Assembly: GCA_964474905.1 (NCBI GenBank)
Contig: CAYYUP010000007.1
Span: forward strand, 1-64,000
Source of the DNA: JADJRG01 sp964474905
GTDB lineage: Bacteria > Myxococcota_A > Polyangia > Nannocystales > Nannocystaceae
DNA length: 64,000 bases
Direction: 5' to 3'
Part shown: piece after piece, positions 27,407 through 36,693 of the stretch
Position numbering within the stretch: the first letter of the stretch is position 1
Layout of the letters: each line of letters starts with the position of its first letter
Made by a program: the position numbers and the translations under genes
The notes under the pieces: generated by a model
Seen by the model: the letters and a program-made list of their open reading frames with translations, nothing else
Told to the model about the DNA's origin: nothing
Database searches by the model: none

Positions 27407-27978
27407 GGATCTGTTGGTGTCGTCGCGTGCTGCGGGCGACCGCGGGCGAGCTTGCGCTGAAGGCTTCGACGGTGCATGCCGAGCCTGCGCGCGGCCTCGG
27501 AGATGTTGCCCTGGCAATCCGTGAGCACCTGTTGCAGGTGTTCCCACTCGAGTTCACCGAGCGGCTTTGGTGTCGTCGCCTCGGGCAATTTGACCAGTGA
27601 CGAAGCTTCCCGCGTGAAGGAAGCGAGCACTTCTTCGACATCCGCAGGTTTGGTCAGGTAATAGACCGCGCCGAGCTTGATCGCCTCGATCGCCGTCGCG
27701 ATGCTGCCGTAGCCGGTGAGCACGACAATGGCCATCTCGGGGTTTAAGCGCTTGAGTGCGGCCACCACTTCGAGCCCGCTTTTTTCGGGCATGCGAAGGT
27801 CGACGACGGCCCGGCCTGGTCGCCAGGCCTGGGCCTCAGCGAGTGCCTCGTCGTGCGAGTGAGCGATGATCGCCTTGAGGCCGCGACGCCGCAGAGCCCC
27901 CGCAAGTGCGGCGCAGAAAGCCCTGTCATCATCGACGACCAGAACAGTCTCTTGATCATCACCAGATGTCTCAGCCAT
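27397..27978 (-). CDS. RegA/PrrA/ActR-type response regulator
   Basis: A 193-residue receiver plus Fis-type helix-turn-helix. The receiver shows VLVVDDDRAF, the phospho-acceptor in AVVDLRMPEKSG, VVLTGYGSI and YYLTKPAD. The C-terminal DNA-binding helix pair NISEAARRLGMHRRSLQRKLAR is the highly conserved RegA/PrrA/ActR recognition region. In proteobacteria this family works with RegB to control genes by redox state. I start at the ATG at 27978, preceded by GGAGG; longer frames are possible. The partner kinase gene lies 248 bp upstream on the same strand. The last residues are encoded by a repeat-like element. Confidence 0.93.
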   Translation of the reverse strand: MAETSGDDQETVLVVDDDRAFCAALAGALRRRGLKAIIAHSHDEALAEAQAWRPGRAVVDLRMPEKSGLEVVAALKRLNPEMAIVVLTGYGSIATAIEAIKLGAVYYLTKPADVEEVLASFTREASSLVKLPEATTPKPLGELEWEHLQQVLTDCQGNISEAARRLGMHRRSLQRKLARGRPQHATTPTDPVP

Positions 27979-28226
27979 CGAGGTGTCCTCCGAACAAACT
28001 GTGCCTCGAACCTGACGTAACGGCAAGAGAGCATCGAATCGCGCGTAAACCGAGCTTAGAGAGCTCCAGCGGGGCCACCCCCGATTCGCGATCAGTAGCT
28101 ACGACGAGCAAGAAACGCATCCTGCAGAGAGAACATCACGGGGCGTGCACAGGGACAAGCCCCGATCCGCACGTACACCAGCACACACCGCCCACCATCA
28201 ACAGGGCGCCCGCCGATCCAAGCACC

Positions 28227-29552
28227 CTATGGAGTCTCGGCGCAGACCGGACCCGAGCCACGATCGAGAGCGACAACCAGCGGAAAGCGGACCCTGAACG
28301 TCGACCCAACACCCAGCTCCGAGGTGAGCTTGATCGAGCCGCCGAGCTGACGCAGATGCGCCCGCGCCAGGTAGAGACCTAGGCCCATGCCCTGCCCCTC
28401 CTCGCGCGTCGAGAAAAAGGGATCAAATGCCGCCATCGCCACCTCGGGACCCATACCGACACCATCATCCTCGACGAGCACACTCACACACCCCTGCACG
28501 AGATCAAATTGCACGCGCACCCCGGCGCTCTCCGGCCGCCGCCGACAGGCCTCCGCCGCGTTGTTGAGCAACTCTCTGAGGATCTGACCGAGTACCTCTT
28601 GGGGCTGAGAACAACGCTCGTGCGAACCGTGAAAGGCCTCGCTCATCACGATCGTCACGCTCACGTCACCGATTTTCTTGGGCAGATCCACGGTGATCTC
28701 GCGCAGCGACCATCGCGGACTGTCGAGGCCGAGGGCTGGCAGGCGCAGCTCGGGCGAGGCCATCTGATGGATGATGTGCTTGCATCGACCGACCTCCTCC
28801 GAGATCGTCGAGATCGCCGCGTTGCGCTCGCCGCCCTCCATGAGGTTGAGGTCGTCGACAAGCATGCGGATCGTGCCCAGGGGTGAGCCGAGTTCGTGCG
28901 CTGCACCGGCAGCGAGTGTGCCCATCGCCGCCAGATGGCGATCCTGTGCCGCCTCAAAACGCAGACGCGCGACCTCGTGACGGACCTTCTCCAACGAGAT
29001 CGCGATCCGGTGGACAAAGTAGGTGATCAGCACCCCCGAGATCGCAAAGGCGACCCACATGCCCCGCAGATGCGCCTCGAAGTCGTGAGCCGCATGGCTG
29101 TGATCGACCGGCCCCAGGGCGAAGAGGCTGGCAAACATCACCAGGCAGTACACCGACACCGTCCAGGTCCACCGCGGCGAGATCTGTGTCGCCAGGGTGA
29201 TCGGCACGAAGTACATCGTCGTGAACGAATTGATGAGCCCGCCCGAGAGCGCCAGGAGCACGGTCAGGGAGGTCGCGTCGATCAGCAGGTGCGCGCCCGC
29301 GAGGTTGGGTGTCGAACGCCCACCAGCCAAAACCCAACGCTGGGTACCGAGGTTGAGGGCGGCGAGGATCACCATGATCGCCGCGGTCCCGCGGGGCTCC
29401 GGCGAGGGCGGGAACCACGAGATGATCTGCTCGAACGCAGCCGGGGTCACATGCTGCACCGACCAACCAAGCGCGATCAGGGCGAGCACCACCCAGCGAG
29501 CCATCACAAAGGTGCGGAGGGCGATCTCCGAGGTCCGCCGCGCGTCGTGCAC
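28227..29552 (-). CDS. RegB/PrrB-type redox sensor histidine kinase
   Basis: A 441-residue kinase if started at GTG 29552; a longer frame exists but would overlap the small lipoprotein gene. Six hydrophobic segments are followed by an H-box AAHELGSPLGTI, very close to RegB's. It retains the RegB-type cysteine just after the H-box helix (VGRCKHIIHQM), which in Rhodobacter forms a redox-sensitive disulfide. The membrane quinone-binding motif appears as GGLINSF rather than GGxxNPF. ATPase boxes are intact (LLNNAAEACRRR; VEDDGVGMGPE; GQGMGLGLYLA). It is expected to sense quinone or thiol redox state and phosphorylate the RegA-like regulator downstream. Confidence 0.93.
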   Translation of the reverse strand: MHDARRTSEIALRTFVMARWVVLALIALGWSVQHVTPAAFEQIISWFPPSPEPRGTAAIMVILAALNLGTQRWVLAGGRSTPNLAGAHLLIDATSLTVLLALSGGLINSFTTMYFVPITLATQISPRWTWTVSVYCLVMFASLFALGPVDHSHAAHDFEAHLRGMWVAFAISGVLITYFVHRIAISLEKVRHEVARLRFEAAQDRHLAAMGTLAAGAAHELGSPLGTIRMLVDDLNLMEGGERNAAISTISEEVGRCKHIIHQMASPELRLPALGLDSPRWSLREITVDLPKKIGDVSVTIVMSEAFHGSHERCSQPQEVLGQILRELLNNAAEACRRRPESAGVRVQFDLVQGCVSVLVEDDGVGMGPEVAMAAFDPFFSTREEGQGMGLGLYLARAHLRQLGGSIKLTSELGVGSTFRVRFPLVVALDRGSGPVCAETP

Positions 29553-29590
29553 GGACGCTAATGTGCCACGGATCGCCCGCCGAGATCGGC

Positions 29591-29791
29591 TCAGCCGCCC
29601 GAAGAACCGCTGCTGCCGCTGCTGTGCCCGTGCGCCTCTTGGCAGGTGCCAAGCCCCATATGGAAGTCGCACACCAACATGCCGCCACAATCACCGTCGT
29701 AGGCACAGGGCCTGCCGAGATCGTCACCGGCCCCGTCATCCCCCGCGCAAGCACCCAGTACCCCGCTGATGAGCAGGCAGAGTCCAAACAT
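29591..29791 (-). CDS. Small Cys-rich lipoprotein
   Basis: A 66-residue product: signal MFGLCLLISGVLGAC with lipobox VLGAC, then GDDGAGDDLGRPCAYDGDCGGMLVCDFH..GTC with four more Cys, and a His/Ser/Gly tail (GHSSGSSGSSGG). The Cys spacing resembles the short disulfide-rich modules common in Nannocystaceae lipoproteins. It lies just upstream of the RegB-like kinase on the same strand, 38 bp from the chosen GTG, so it may be cotranscribed. Function unknown. Confidence 0.65.
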   Translation of the reverse strand: MFGLCLLISGVLGACAGDDGAGDDLGRPCAYDGDCGGMLVCDFHMGLGTCQEAHGHSSGSSGSSGG

Positions 29792-29934
29792 CCTGAGACC
29801 GGCAGCGGCTTGCACCGCCCCAAAATAGTCTCCAGTTAGCCCTGCACGAGACGTGCGACAATGAGTCGCATCTTCGCGCATGCCCTCGCAGATGCCCCCA
29901 GGATCCGCTACGCGAGGGCGTGCGACCCGGGCCC

Positions 29935-30246
29935 ATGATCGCGGCAGCTTTTGTGCTCTCGGCGACCGCGGGCTGCCTCTCGGTCTACGCACCTGCGATC
30001 AGCCCCCGCGCCCATCACTCGGGCATCGACATCATCGACGGCGATGACAGCTGCATGAGCTGCCACGAACTCGAGTCCTCGATGGCCGAACGCATGGCGG
30101 CGATGGATCCGGCACTGCTCGGCCAACACCTAGAGGCGATGGAGACGAGCGATGATCCGCCGCTCGTCCAGGACTGGATGGTCGAAGAGAATCGCGGCTG
30201 TCTCGCTTGCCACCGCCTGCGAAGCCCAAGGCAAGCCCGCCGATGA
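29935..30246 (+). CDS. Small lipoprotein with two CxxCH heme-binding motifs
   Basis: About 103 residues (a GTG at 29920 would add five). A short signal with lipobox TAGC is followed by two c-type heme motifs, CMSCH and CLACH, separated by roughly 55 residues with many Met and acidic residues. It is likely a periplasmic di-heme or heme/metal-binding protein. It overlaps the next gene by ATGA and is divergent from the RegB-like operon, which makes regulation by that redox pair plausible but unproven. Confidence 0.8.
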   Translation: MIAAAFVLSATAGCLSVYAPAISPRAHHSGIDIIDGDDSCMSCHELESSMAERMAAMDPALLGQHLEAMETSDDPPLVQDWMVEENRGCLACHRLRSPRQARR

Positions 30247-31130
30247 CCGTCTGCCGAATCCTCGCGAGCGCCGGGCTCCTGCTGGTGATCATCGCACTTA
30301 GTCTTCTCCTCCCAACCCCGGCCTTCGCTCACCACGTACCCGGGCACGGCGCCTCCGAGGGCGTGCGCAGTATCAACAGTCTCGGCGGTCGCGGAGGTCG
30401 CTCGCAATCCCGACTGCTCGTACTCAATGAGCTGGTGTACGCCGATACCGGGCTGAGTCCCAACCTCGCCAACTCGGTCTCACTCTTTGGCGAGTACGCA
30501 CCGATCCCGGAGGTCTCGCTCGCCCTGCAGGCCCCGCTCTTGGTGCTCCGCGATCTCGACGGTGGCGACAAATTTCGCATCGGCTACGGCGACACTCGCC
30601 TCCAGCTGCGGATCACCCCGCACGCTCGCAAACTCATCCACCGGGTCCTCAGCGCCGGCGTGACCGTCGTCGCCCCCACCCGGACCGTCAAGCTAAAGGT
30701 CGATCCCGGCCCCGTCACAGCGGTCTCTCCTTTCGTCGTCTTCACCCGAACCTACAGCCGCCACTTCTGGCAGCTCATCGGCCTCTCGGTGGTCGAAATC
30801 CGTCGGGCGGGCACCGCTGTCGATCTCTCCTTCGGTGTGCAGGGCGGCTCACGTGTCGCAAAGGACAGACTAAGCCTCGGCCTAGGCGTGCTCTTTGACC
30901 TCCGCCTCGCCAACTTCTGCGCCAACCCCCAGGGCCGACAACGCTTCTGCAGCCACAGCCGCGCCGGCGAAGAAGACCGACCCGTCGGCGCCTTTCGAGC
31001 ACTCGTGCTGACAAGCTTCGCCTACAATTTTACGCCCCGCTGGTCGCTGATCGGCGCGATCCAAGGACCGGTCAGCCTGCGCTCAGACTTCACCGTCGCC
31101 GGCAGCCTCGGCGCTCAGGTCTTTTTCTAG
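30243..31130 (+). CDS. Predicted outer-membrane beta-barrel protein
   Basis: 295 residues, starting at the ATG that overlaps the stop of the CxxCH gene. A signal peptide (ending PAFAHH) is followed by strand-rich sequence: VSLALQAPLLVLRDL; FRIGYGDTRLQLRITPHA; WSLIGAIQGPVSL. It ends in LGAQVFF, with the terminal Phe usual for outer-membrane barrels. The pattern resembles MetA-pathway/phenol-degradation-type outer-membrane proteins. Coupling to the CxxCH protein suggests an envelope electron-transfer or metal-handling role; this is inference. Its stop codon shares the CTAG palindrome with the stop of nth on the other strand. Confidence 0.82.
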   Translation: MTVCRILASAGLLLVIIALSLLLPTPAFAHHVPGHGASEGVRSINSLGGRGGRSQSRLLVLNELVYADTGLSPNLANSVSLFGEYAPIPEVSLALQAPLLVLRDLDGGDKFRIGYGDTRLQLRITPHARKLIHRVLSAGVTVVAPTRTVKLKVDPGPVTAVSPFVVFTRTYSRHFWQLIGLSVVEIRRAGTAVDLSFGVQGGSRVAKDRLSLGLGVLFDLRLANFCANPQGRQRFCSHSRAGEEDRPVGAFRALVLTSFAYNFTPRWSLIGAIQGPVSLRSDFTVAGSLGAQVFF

Positions 31131-32012
31131 GCCGTTTTCTTCTTTGTCGTTTTNNNNNNNNNNNNNNNNNNNNNNNNNNNNNNNNNNNNNNNNNNNNNNN
31201 NNNNNNNNNNNNNNNNNNNNNNNNNNNNNNNNNNNNNNNNNNNNNNNNNNNNNCGTTTTCTTCTTTGTCGTTTTTTTCTTTGTCAGCTTCTTCTTCGTCA
31301 GCTTCTTCTTCGACTCCTGGCCTGACGCGTTCTTCTTCGCAGCAGCGCCCCTCTTGCGGGCCTTCGCGGGCGCAGGTTCGCGGACAAAAGCCCACGAACA
31401 AATCGGGCAGATCGCCGGATCATGACCGCGAGCGGGGCAGTGCTCGCGACCAAAGTAGATGATCTGCAGATGAAGGCGATTCCAGGCCAACTCTGGAAAT
31501 AGCGCCTTCAGATCCGCTTCGGTGCGGACGACACTGTGTCCATCCGAGAGCCCCCAGCGGGCGGCGAGGCGATGGATATGTGTATCCACCGCAAACGCCG
31601 GCACACCAAAGGCCTGCGACATCAGCACGCTCGCCGTCTTATGGCCGACGCCGGGCAAGGCCTCGAGTTCGGCAAACGTGCGCGGAACCATGCCCCCGTG
31701 ACGCTCGACCAAGAGCTCGCCCATGCGCTGAAGGTTGCGGGACTTCGCGGGCGCGAGACCACAGGTGCGAATGATCGAGAGGATCTCTGCGACTTCCATC
31801 GCCGCTAAATCCGCGGCGGTCGGCGCCCGCCGGAAGAGCTCTGGGGTGACCAAATTGACCCGCACGTCGGTGGTCTGCGCCGACAGGGCGACCGCCACGA
31901 GGAGCGTAAAGGGATCACGATGTTCAAGCGGAATCGGCGGCTCGGGGTAGAGACGATCGAGGATCCTGTGAATTTTTGGAGCCTTCAGGGCTGCACGCAT
32001 CGCCCGCACCAT
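31127..32012 (-). CDS. nth: Endonuclease III with Lys/Thr-rich repeat tail (contains gap)
   Basis: The core is a complete endonuclease III: the helix-hairpin-helix LPGVGHKTASVLM with the catalytic Lys, and AVDTHIHRLAARW with the catalytic Asp. It excises oxidised pyrimidines and cleaves at abasic sites. The C-terminal Cys region CPARGHDPAICPIC has three Cys where the classical 4Fe-4S motif has four. After that comes a low-complexity KKLTKKKTTKKKT tail, interrupted by 100 N (31154-31253). After the gap, the frame reading KTTKKKTA followed by TAG (31127-31129) continues the repeat; the frame that simply reads through the N does not. I therefore end the gene at 31127. The start at 32012 (ATG) is chosen; 32000 is equally possible. 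Confidence 0.88.
31154..31253. other. Assembly gap (100 N) in Lys/Thr repeat of nth
   Basis: Flanked on both sides by the same gtttttcttctttgtc-type repeat. It does not preserve reading frame, which shows the 100 N is a placeholder length. Confidence 0.95.
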
Positions 32013-32144
32013 AACGATTTTTGCGAAATCGCGCGCCTTCAAAATGGGGCCACCTACACCCATCTCATCTGCGCATGCGCTCCGGCTCCGCAGCGATTCT
32101 CCGGCCTTGCGGAGGCAAGGGGATCCTCCTGTACAATCCCGGCC

Positions 32145-32921
32145 ATGCTCAAGTCCCTGAAGGTCGGGGTCCTCGCCCTCGTCGTCGCTGGATTCGCTTG
32201 CAAGTCCACAGCCGACTCCAACCCCCCAGGCGACGGCCAAAACCCGGCGATCGCAGATGGCTCAGGCAACGGCGACGCAGGCGTGCCGGTCGACGGGGTC
32301 GATCCTCAGACCGGCGGCACCGAGATCGCCGGCGGCCAGCCAGCGACCACCGCCGATCCAAATCGGTTTATCGGCCCGCAGATCTCCCACTCCAAGGGCC
32401 AAGCCGGCGGCGTCGTGCTGCTCTACCCGCGGATCATCCCCAGCAGTCTCGCCGAGGAAAACGCCCCCCTCGCCGCTCAAATCCAGCAGCACGTGAAAGC
32501 CTCGATCGAGCGCGCATTGCCAGGCCGACCGATCGACGTGCGACCCAAGCCCGAGCGTGTCTGTCCCCAGGACGGCTGCGACGGCATGCCGATCAATGTT
32601 CTGTTTAACCGCAACGGCAATTCATGCATCGTCGTCGCGCTCATCGGCACCCCGGGCTCCAGTCCGATCAAGCTGATGCCGTGGGCTGGCGCCGTGGAGT
32701 TTAAGTCGGACACGGTTCCACACCGTGATCCGCCCGAGAGCCAGGTCGTGATCAAGGACTTCGTGCCCTGCGATGCGATCATGCAGGCGATGACCGACAA
32801 CAACAGCTTCATCGAGGCTGCGATCTCCTCCTACGCCGGCACAATCGCCCCCACCCCGGCTCCTGCCCCGGCCCCGAGCACCGCAAAACCGGCACCGATC
32901 GCCAACACCCCCGCAAAATAG
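32145..32921 (+). CDS. Hypothetical lipoprotein
   Basis: 258 residues from the ATG at 32145, where a hydrophobic signal LKVGVLALVVAGFAC ends in a plausible lipidation Cys. A Gly/Asp/Pro linker follows, then a compact domain (about 80-235) with four Cys (VCPQDGCDGMP; NSCIVVALIG; FVPCDAIM) that could form two disulfides. The C-terminus is a Pro/Ala repeat (PAPAPAP) suited to crossing the periplasm or binding the wall. I do not recognise the family. It precedes the large kinase gene by 76 bp on the same strand. Confidence 0.75.
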   Translation: MLKSLKVGVLALVVAGFACKSTADSNPPGDGQNPAIADGSGNGDAGVPVDGVDPQTGGTEIAGGQPATTADPNRFIGPQISHSKGQAGGVVLLYPRIIPSSLAEENAPLAAQIQQHVKASIERALPGRPIDVRPKPERVCPQDGCDGMPINVLFNRNGNSCIVVALIGTPGSSPIKLMPWAGAVEFKSDTVPHRDPPESQVVIKDFVPCDAIMQAMTDNNSFIEAAISSYAGTIAPTPAPAPAPSTAKPAPIANTPAK

Positions 32922-32997
32922 TTGAACGCAGGTGTCCGCGTTTGCCCCTGCGATGCCCCTCCGGCAACGCCTCGGCAGCCCGTGATAATCTAGCGCC

Positions 32998-35900
32998 TTG
33001 AGCCGGAAGCCCAGCAACGGCGAGCATCGTAGGGGCGTGCCGCGGGATATCGAGGCCGCGAGGCTGCGCGCAGAGATGCAGCGGGCGGTCTTCAAACAGC
33101 CCGCAGAGCAGGTCCGCCTGGGTCGCTTTGAGATCGTCAAGCGCCTAGGCGGCGGGGCGATGGGTTTGGTCTACGAGGTCATCGACCCTCGCACCCAGGG
33201 CCACCTGGCCCTAAAGACAATTCGCAGCTCAAACCCGCGGGCTCTCGGGCTCTTCAAGCGAGAGTTCCGCTCGCTGGCACGGGTGACCCACCCGAACCTG
33301 GTCGCCCTCTACGAACTCGGCCGCGACGGCAGCACGTTCTTCTTCACAATGGAGCTGATCCGCGGAGTGACGCTGCTCCGCTATCTCTGGGGCCTCGACT
33401 CGCCTCCAACACTTAAGAGCGAACTGCCGCCCTCCCCAGTGCTCGACTTTAGTCGCCTGCGCCGGGTGTTGTCGCAGCTCATCGCCTCGATCGCGGCCCT
33501 GCACGAACTCGGCAAACTACACCGCGATATCAAGCCGACAAACGTGATGGTGACCGCCGAGGGGCGCGTCGTTCTCATGGACTTCGGCTTTGTCTCCGAC
33601 CAGCTCAACCTCCTCGAGTCGACGCAGGGCTCGCTCATCCTCGGCACGCCGGCCTTCATGCCGCCCGAGCAGTCCCGAGCCGAGCGTCTCACAGCGGCCG
33701 CCGACTGGTACAGCGTCGGCGCCACTCTCTACCTCGCGCTCACCGGCCAGCCCCCCTACAGCGGCTTGGCGATGGCCGAGATGCTCCTGCTCAAAGAGAC
33801 ACAAGCGCCGACCCACCCGCGCCTGCTCGCCCGCGGCATCCCGACCGACTTGGGCGATCTCTGCATCGATCTGCTCGCCCCAAACCCGTGTGATCGCCCC
33901 GACGAAACCACGATCATGCGTCGCACAGCCGCCGCCGCCTGGATCCGCGGCGGCGCCCCCCTGTCGACACGAAAACCCCGCCCCCGCCGGCGAAAGAGCT
34001 CGACGATCGGCCTCGCCGTGCCCCTCACCCGCCTCCGGGAGACCTACGCCCGCAACCCCTCGGGCCTGCGCATCGCCCGGATCGCCGCCGCCTCAGGACA
34101 GGGCAAGAGCCGCCTCGTCGCCCACTTCTTAGATCAGGTACGGCTGGAGGCCGTGGGCCAAAAGCCGCTGATCCTGCGAACCCGTTGCAACCCCGGCGAT
34201 GCGGTCCCCGCCCAGGCGATCGACGACCTGGTCGACGGCCTCGCCCGTCACCTTCGGCTCCTCAACCGCAACGACCTCACAGCGATTCTGCCCAAAGAGA
34301 CAGATGCGATCGTCCGTGTTTTTCCGGTGCTCTCTCAGGTGCCCGACCTCGCCCGCAGAGCAAACGCACCGCCGGCCCGCGACGCCGCCTTTGCAGCGCT
34401 CCGCCACCTGCTGATCGGCATCGCCAACTTGCGACCGATGATCCTCTGGGTCGACGACCTGCAATGGAGCGATGCGGAGGGGCTGCGCCGCCTCGTCGGG
34501 CTGCTCGCGCCTCCCGATCCGCCGCCGTTGATGGTGATCCTCAGCTACCGCAGCGAGGATGCGAGTGCCCGGCCCGAACTCGCTCGGCTCATCGATACAC
34601 TCGGTGGTGAGCTTATCGAATTCGACCCGCTCTCGGCGGAGGAGGCCGTCGCCCTGGCGGCGAGTCTGCTCGATGCCGACGCCGACGCCACGGTCGCAGA
34701 GCAAATCGCCACAGAGGCCGAGCACAGCCCGCTGTGGATCCACGAACTGGCGCTGATGGTCGCCCAGGGCGTCCGCGAACCGACACTCGCCGACCTCGTC
34801 GGCCGCCGCATCCGCGAGCAACCCCGCGTCGGCGTCAAGCTCATCAGCCTTGCAGCGATCGCCCAGAGACCGCTTCCCTTGGCATTGGCGACCGCCGCCG
34901 GCATCCGCGAGCAGGTGCTCTACGCCAGTCTCCGGCGAGCGATCGCCGCCCACTTGCTGCGCCTCAGCATCACTGAAAACGGCGAGCGAATCACGCCCTT
35001 CGACGAACGCATTCGAACGGCGATCCTCTCCCACCTCGACGGACCCGGGCTCCGCGAACAACACCGTCGCCTCGCTGCCGCCATCGAATCCCGCGGCAAA
35101 AGCGAGCCCGAGCTGCTCATCCATCACCTGCGCGGCGCCGGTGATCTCGACAGGGCCCAGCGCTACGCGCTCATGCATGCCGAACAACGGCTGCTCCGCA
35201 ACGACCACCTCGGCGCCGCACAGCTCTTTCGCCTCGCCCATGAGCTCGGTCATGAGGATGCCAAAGGCGCGGCTTTTCTCCGCCGCGAAAGCAAAGCCCT
35301 CGCCGCCGCTGGCCACGAAACTCAGGCCGCCAAGGTCCTACTGCGAGCACTCACCGATCTCGACCCCGAGCAGACCCTAGAGATGCGCCTCTACGCGGCT
35401 CGGCTTCTGCTCACCAATGGCGAACAGGAGGCCGGCCGGAGAGTGCTTACCAAGGTCTTCGCCGACCTCGGCTTGCCGACCCTCGACGCGCCCGCGACCC
35501 CCCTCGGCGCGCTGATCCGTCGGGGCCGAAACCGATTCCGTGGCACCCGATTTCGCGAGCGCAGAGGCACCGATGTCAGCCAGCGCGAACTCCTTCAGGT
35601 CGATGCTGCATGGGCCGCGAGTTCCGGCCTCCTCGGCGCCGATGTACCGCTCGCCAAGGAGGCTCAAGCGCGTCATCTTCGACGCGCACTCAAAGTCGGT
35701 GAGCCCCTTCGAATCGGCCGTGCGCTCGCCCTCGAATCGCTGCTGCTCGCGATCGGCGGCGACGATTTAGGGCGCGCCGCCGATCTCCACGATCAATCCG
35801 TACAGATCGCGACCCGCAACGACGCCGCCCAGGTGCAAGCCCTCGCGGCCATCGCCCTCGCGGCCATCATTCTCCAGCGCGGCACCCCGAGCGAGGCGGC

Positions 35901-36681
35901 ACGGGCCGCCGATGCAGCGCTCGTCCACCTGGAGAACGTCCCGATCTGCAACTTCGAGCACCGCATCGCCCGCACACTCCGCCTGGAGGCCGCGCTGCTC
36001 GAGGGCGACCTCGTCTACGCCGCTACACAATGCGAACGATGGTCATTGGAGGCGACCATCCGCTGCTCGCACACAGCCGCAACGGACCTCGGGCTCCTTC
36101 GCCTGCGCCTCGCGCTCGCGGCCGGCGATGACCCGCCCACTTGCGAGATCGATCCCGACCCCGAGCCCAACCACCTCGACCTGCTCTCCTGGCCCCGCTG
36201 GGCCGCCCGCTGCGAAGCAATGCTCGCAAACGGCGACGGAGACCTCGCCTGGACGACTCTCGACACTACGATCCGAGCGAGCAAGCCCGACGCGCTCGTG
36301 TTTGTACTCGCCGTTGATCTCCGGGCTCGCGCAGGTCTCGTCGCCGGTGCACAGCGACTCGCCGACGTCGACTGCGACTATGATCTGCTCCGCCGACACC
36401 CACATGCGATCGCCAAGGCACTCTCTGTGGCCCTCGCGAGCTGCCTCGCGATCCACCGCAACACCCACTTGGAGGAGGACACGCTCGGACGCGCCGCCGA
36501 ATCCCTCGATGCCGCCGGGCTCCACCTCCGCGCTGCCCTCTGCCGCTGGCGTCTGAGCGATGCACACTCCACATCACGCCGCGAAATCGAGATCCACCTA
36601 GGCACACTCGGTGTCGTCAGGCCGTCCAAGGCCGCAGCTCTGGCGCTACCCTGGCTACATCGGCGGGCATCGCCTTCGTGA
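32998..36681 (+). CDS. Ser/Thr protein kinase fused to AAA/STAND ATPase and helical repeats
   Basis: A 1227-residue multidomain protein. The Hanks-type kinase domain (about 41-315) has glycine loop GGGAMG (51-56), Lys73, HRDIKPTN (Asp177), DFG (195-197) and a GTPAFMPPEQ activation segment. An AAA_16/STAND-type ATPase follows, with Walker A SGQGKS (366-371) and Walker B ILWVDDLQW (483-490). The remaining ~600 residues are Ala/Leu/Arg-rich helices, probably TPR-like. Such kinases act as large signalling hubs in myxobacteria, comparable with PknK. The start is TTG at 32998; other starts a few codons later would not affect domains. It ends 12 bp before an ECF sigma gene, so the kinase may control that sigma factor. 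Confidence 0.92.
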   Translation: MSRKPSNGEHRRGVPRDIEAARLRAEMQRAVFKQPAEQVRLGRFEIVKRLGGGAMGLVYEVIDPRTQGHLALKTIRSSNPRALGLFKREFRSLARVTHPNLVALYELGRDGSTFFFTMELIRGVTLLRYLWGLDSPPTLKSELPPSPVLDFSRLRRVLSQLIASIAALHELGKLHRDIKPTNVMVTAEGRVVLMDFGFVSDQLNLLESTQGSLILGTPAFMPPEQSRAERLTAAADWYSVGATLYLALTGQPPYSGLAMAEMLLLKETQAPTHPRLLARGIPTDLGDLCIDLLAPNPCDRPDETTIMRRTAAAAWIRGGAPLSTRKPRPRRRKSSTIGLAVPLTRLRETYARNPSGLRIARIAAASGQGKSRLVAHFLDQVRLEAVGQKPLILRTRCNPGDAVPAQAIDDLVDGLARHLRLLNRNDLTAILPKETDAIVRVFPVLSQVPDLARRANAPPARDAAFAALRHLLIGIANLRPMILWVDDLQWSDAEGLRRLVGLLAPPDPPPLMVILSYRSEDASARPELARLIDTLGGELIEFDPLSAEEAVALAASLLDADADATVAEQIATEAEHSPLWIHELALMVAQGVREPTLADLVGRRIREQPRVGVKLISLAAIAQRPLPLALATAAGIREQVLYASLRRAIAAHLLRLSITENGERITPFDERIRTAILSHLDGPGLREQHRRLAAAIESRGKSEPELLIHHLRGAGDLDRAQRYALMHAEQRLLRNDHLGAAQLFRLAHELGHEDAKGAAFLRRESKALAAAGHETQAAKVLLRALTDLDPEQTLEMRLYAARLLLTNGEQEAGRRVLTKVFADLGLPTLDAPATPLGALIRRGRNRFRGTRFRERRGTDVSQRELLQVDAAWAASSGLLGADVPLAKEAQARHLRRALKVGEPLRIGRALALESLLLAIGGDDLGRAADLHDQSVQIATRNDAAQVQALAAIALAAIILQRGTPSEAARAADAALVHLENVPICNFEHRIARTLRLEAALLEGDLVYAATQCERWSLEATIRCSHTAATDLGLLRLRLALAAGDDPPTCEIDPDPEPNHLDLLSWPRWAARCEAMLANGDGDLAWTTLDTTIRASKPDALVFVLAVDLRARAGLVAGAQRLADVDCDYDLLRRHPHAIAKALSVALASCLAIHRNTHLEEDTLGRAAESLDAAGLHLRAALCRWRLSDAHSTSRREIEIHLGTLGVVRPSKAAALALPWLHRRASPS

Positions 36682-36693
36682 TAGCCTGCGCTC

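Noticed and set aside
29553..29690. N-terminal extension of the RegB-like kinase
   Set aside because: It would overlap the small Cys-rich lipoprotein gene and adds an Arg/Gln-rich stretch not found in RegB; GTG 29552 is more likely.
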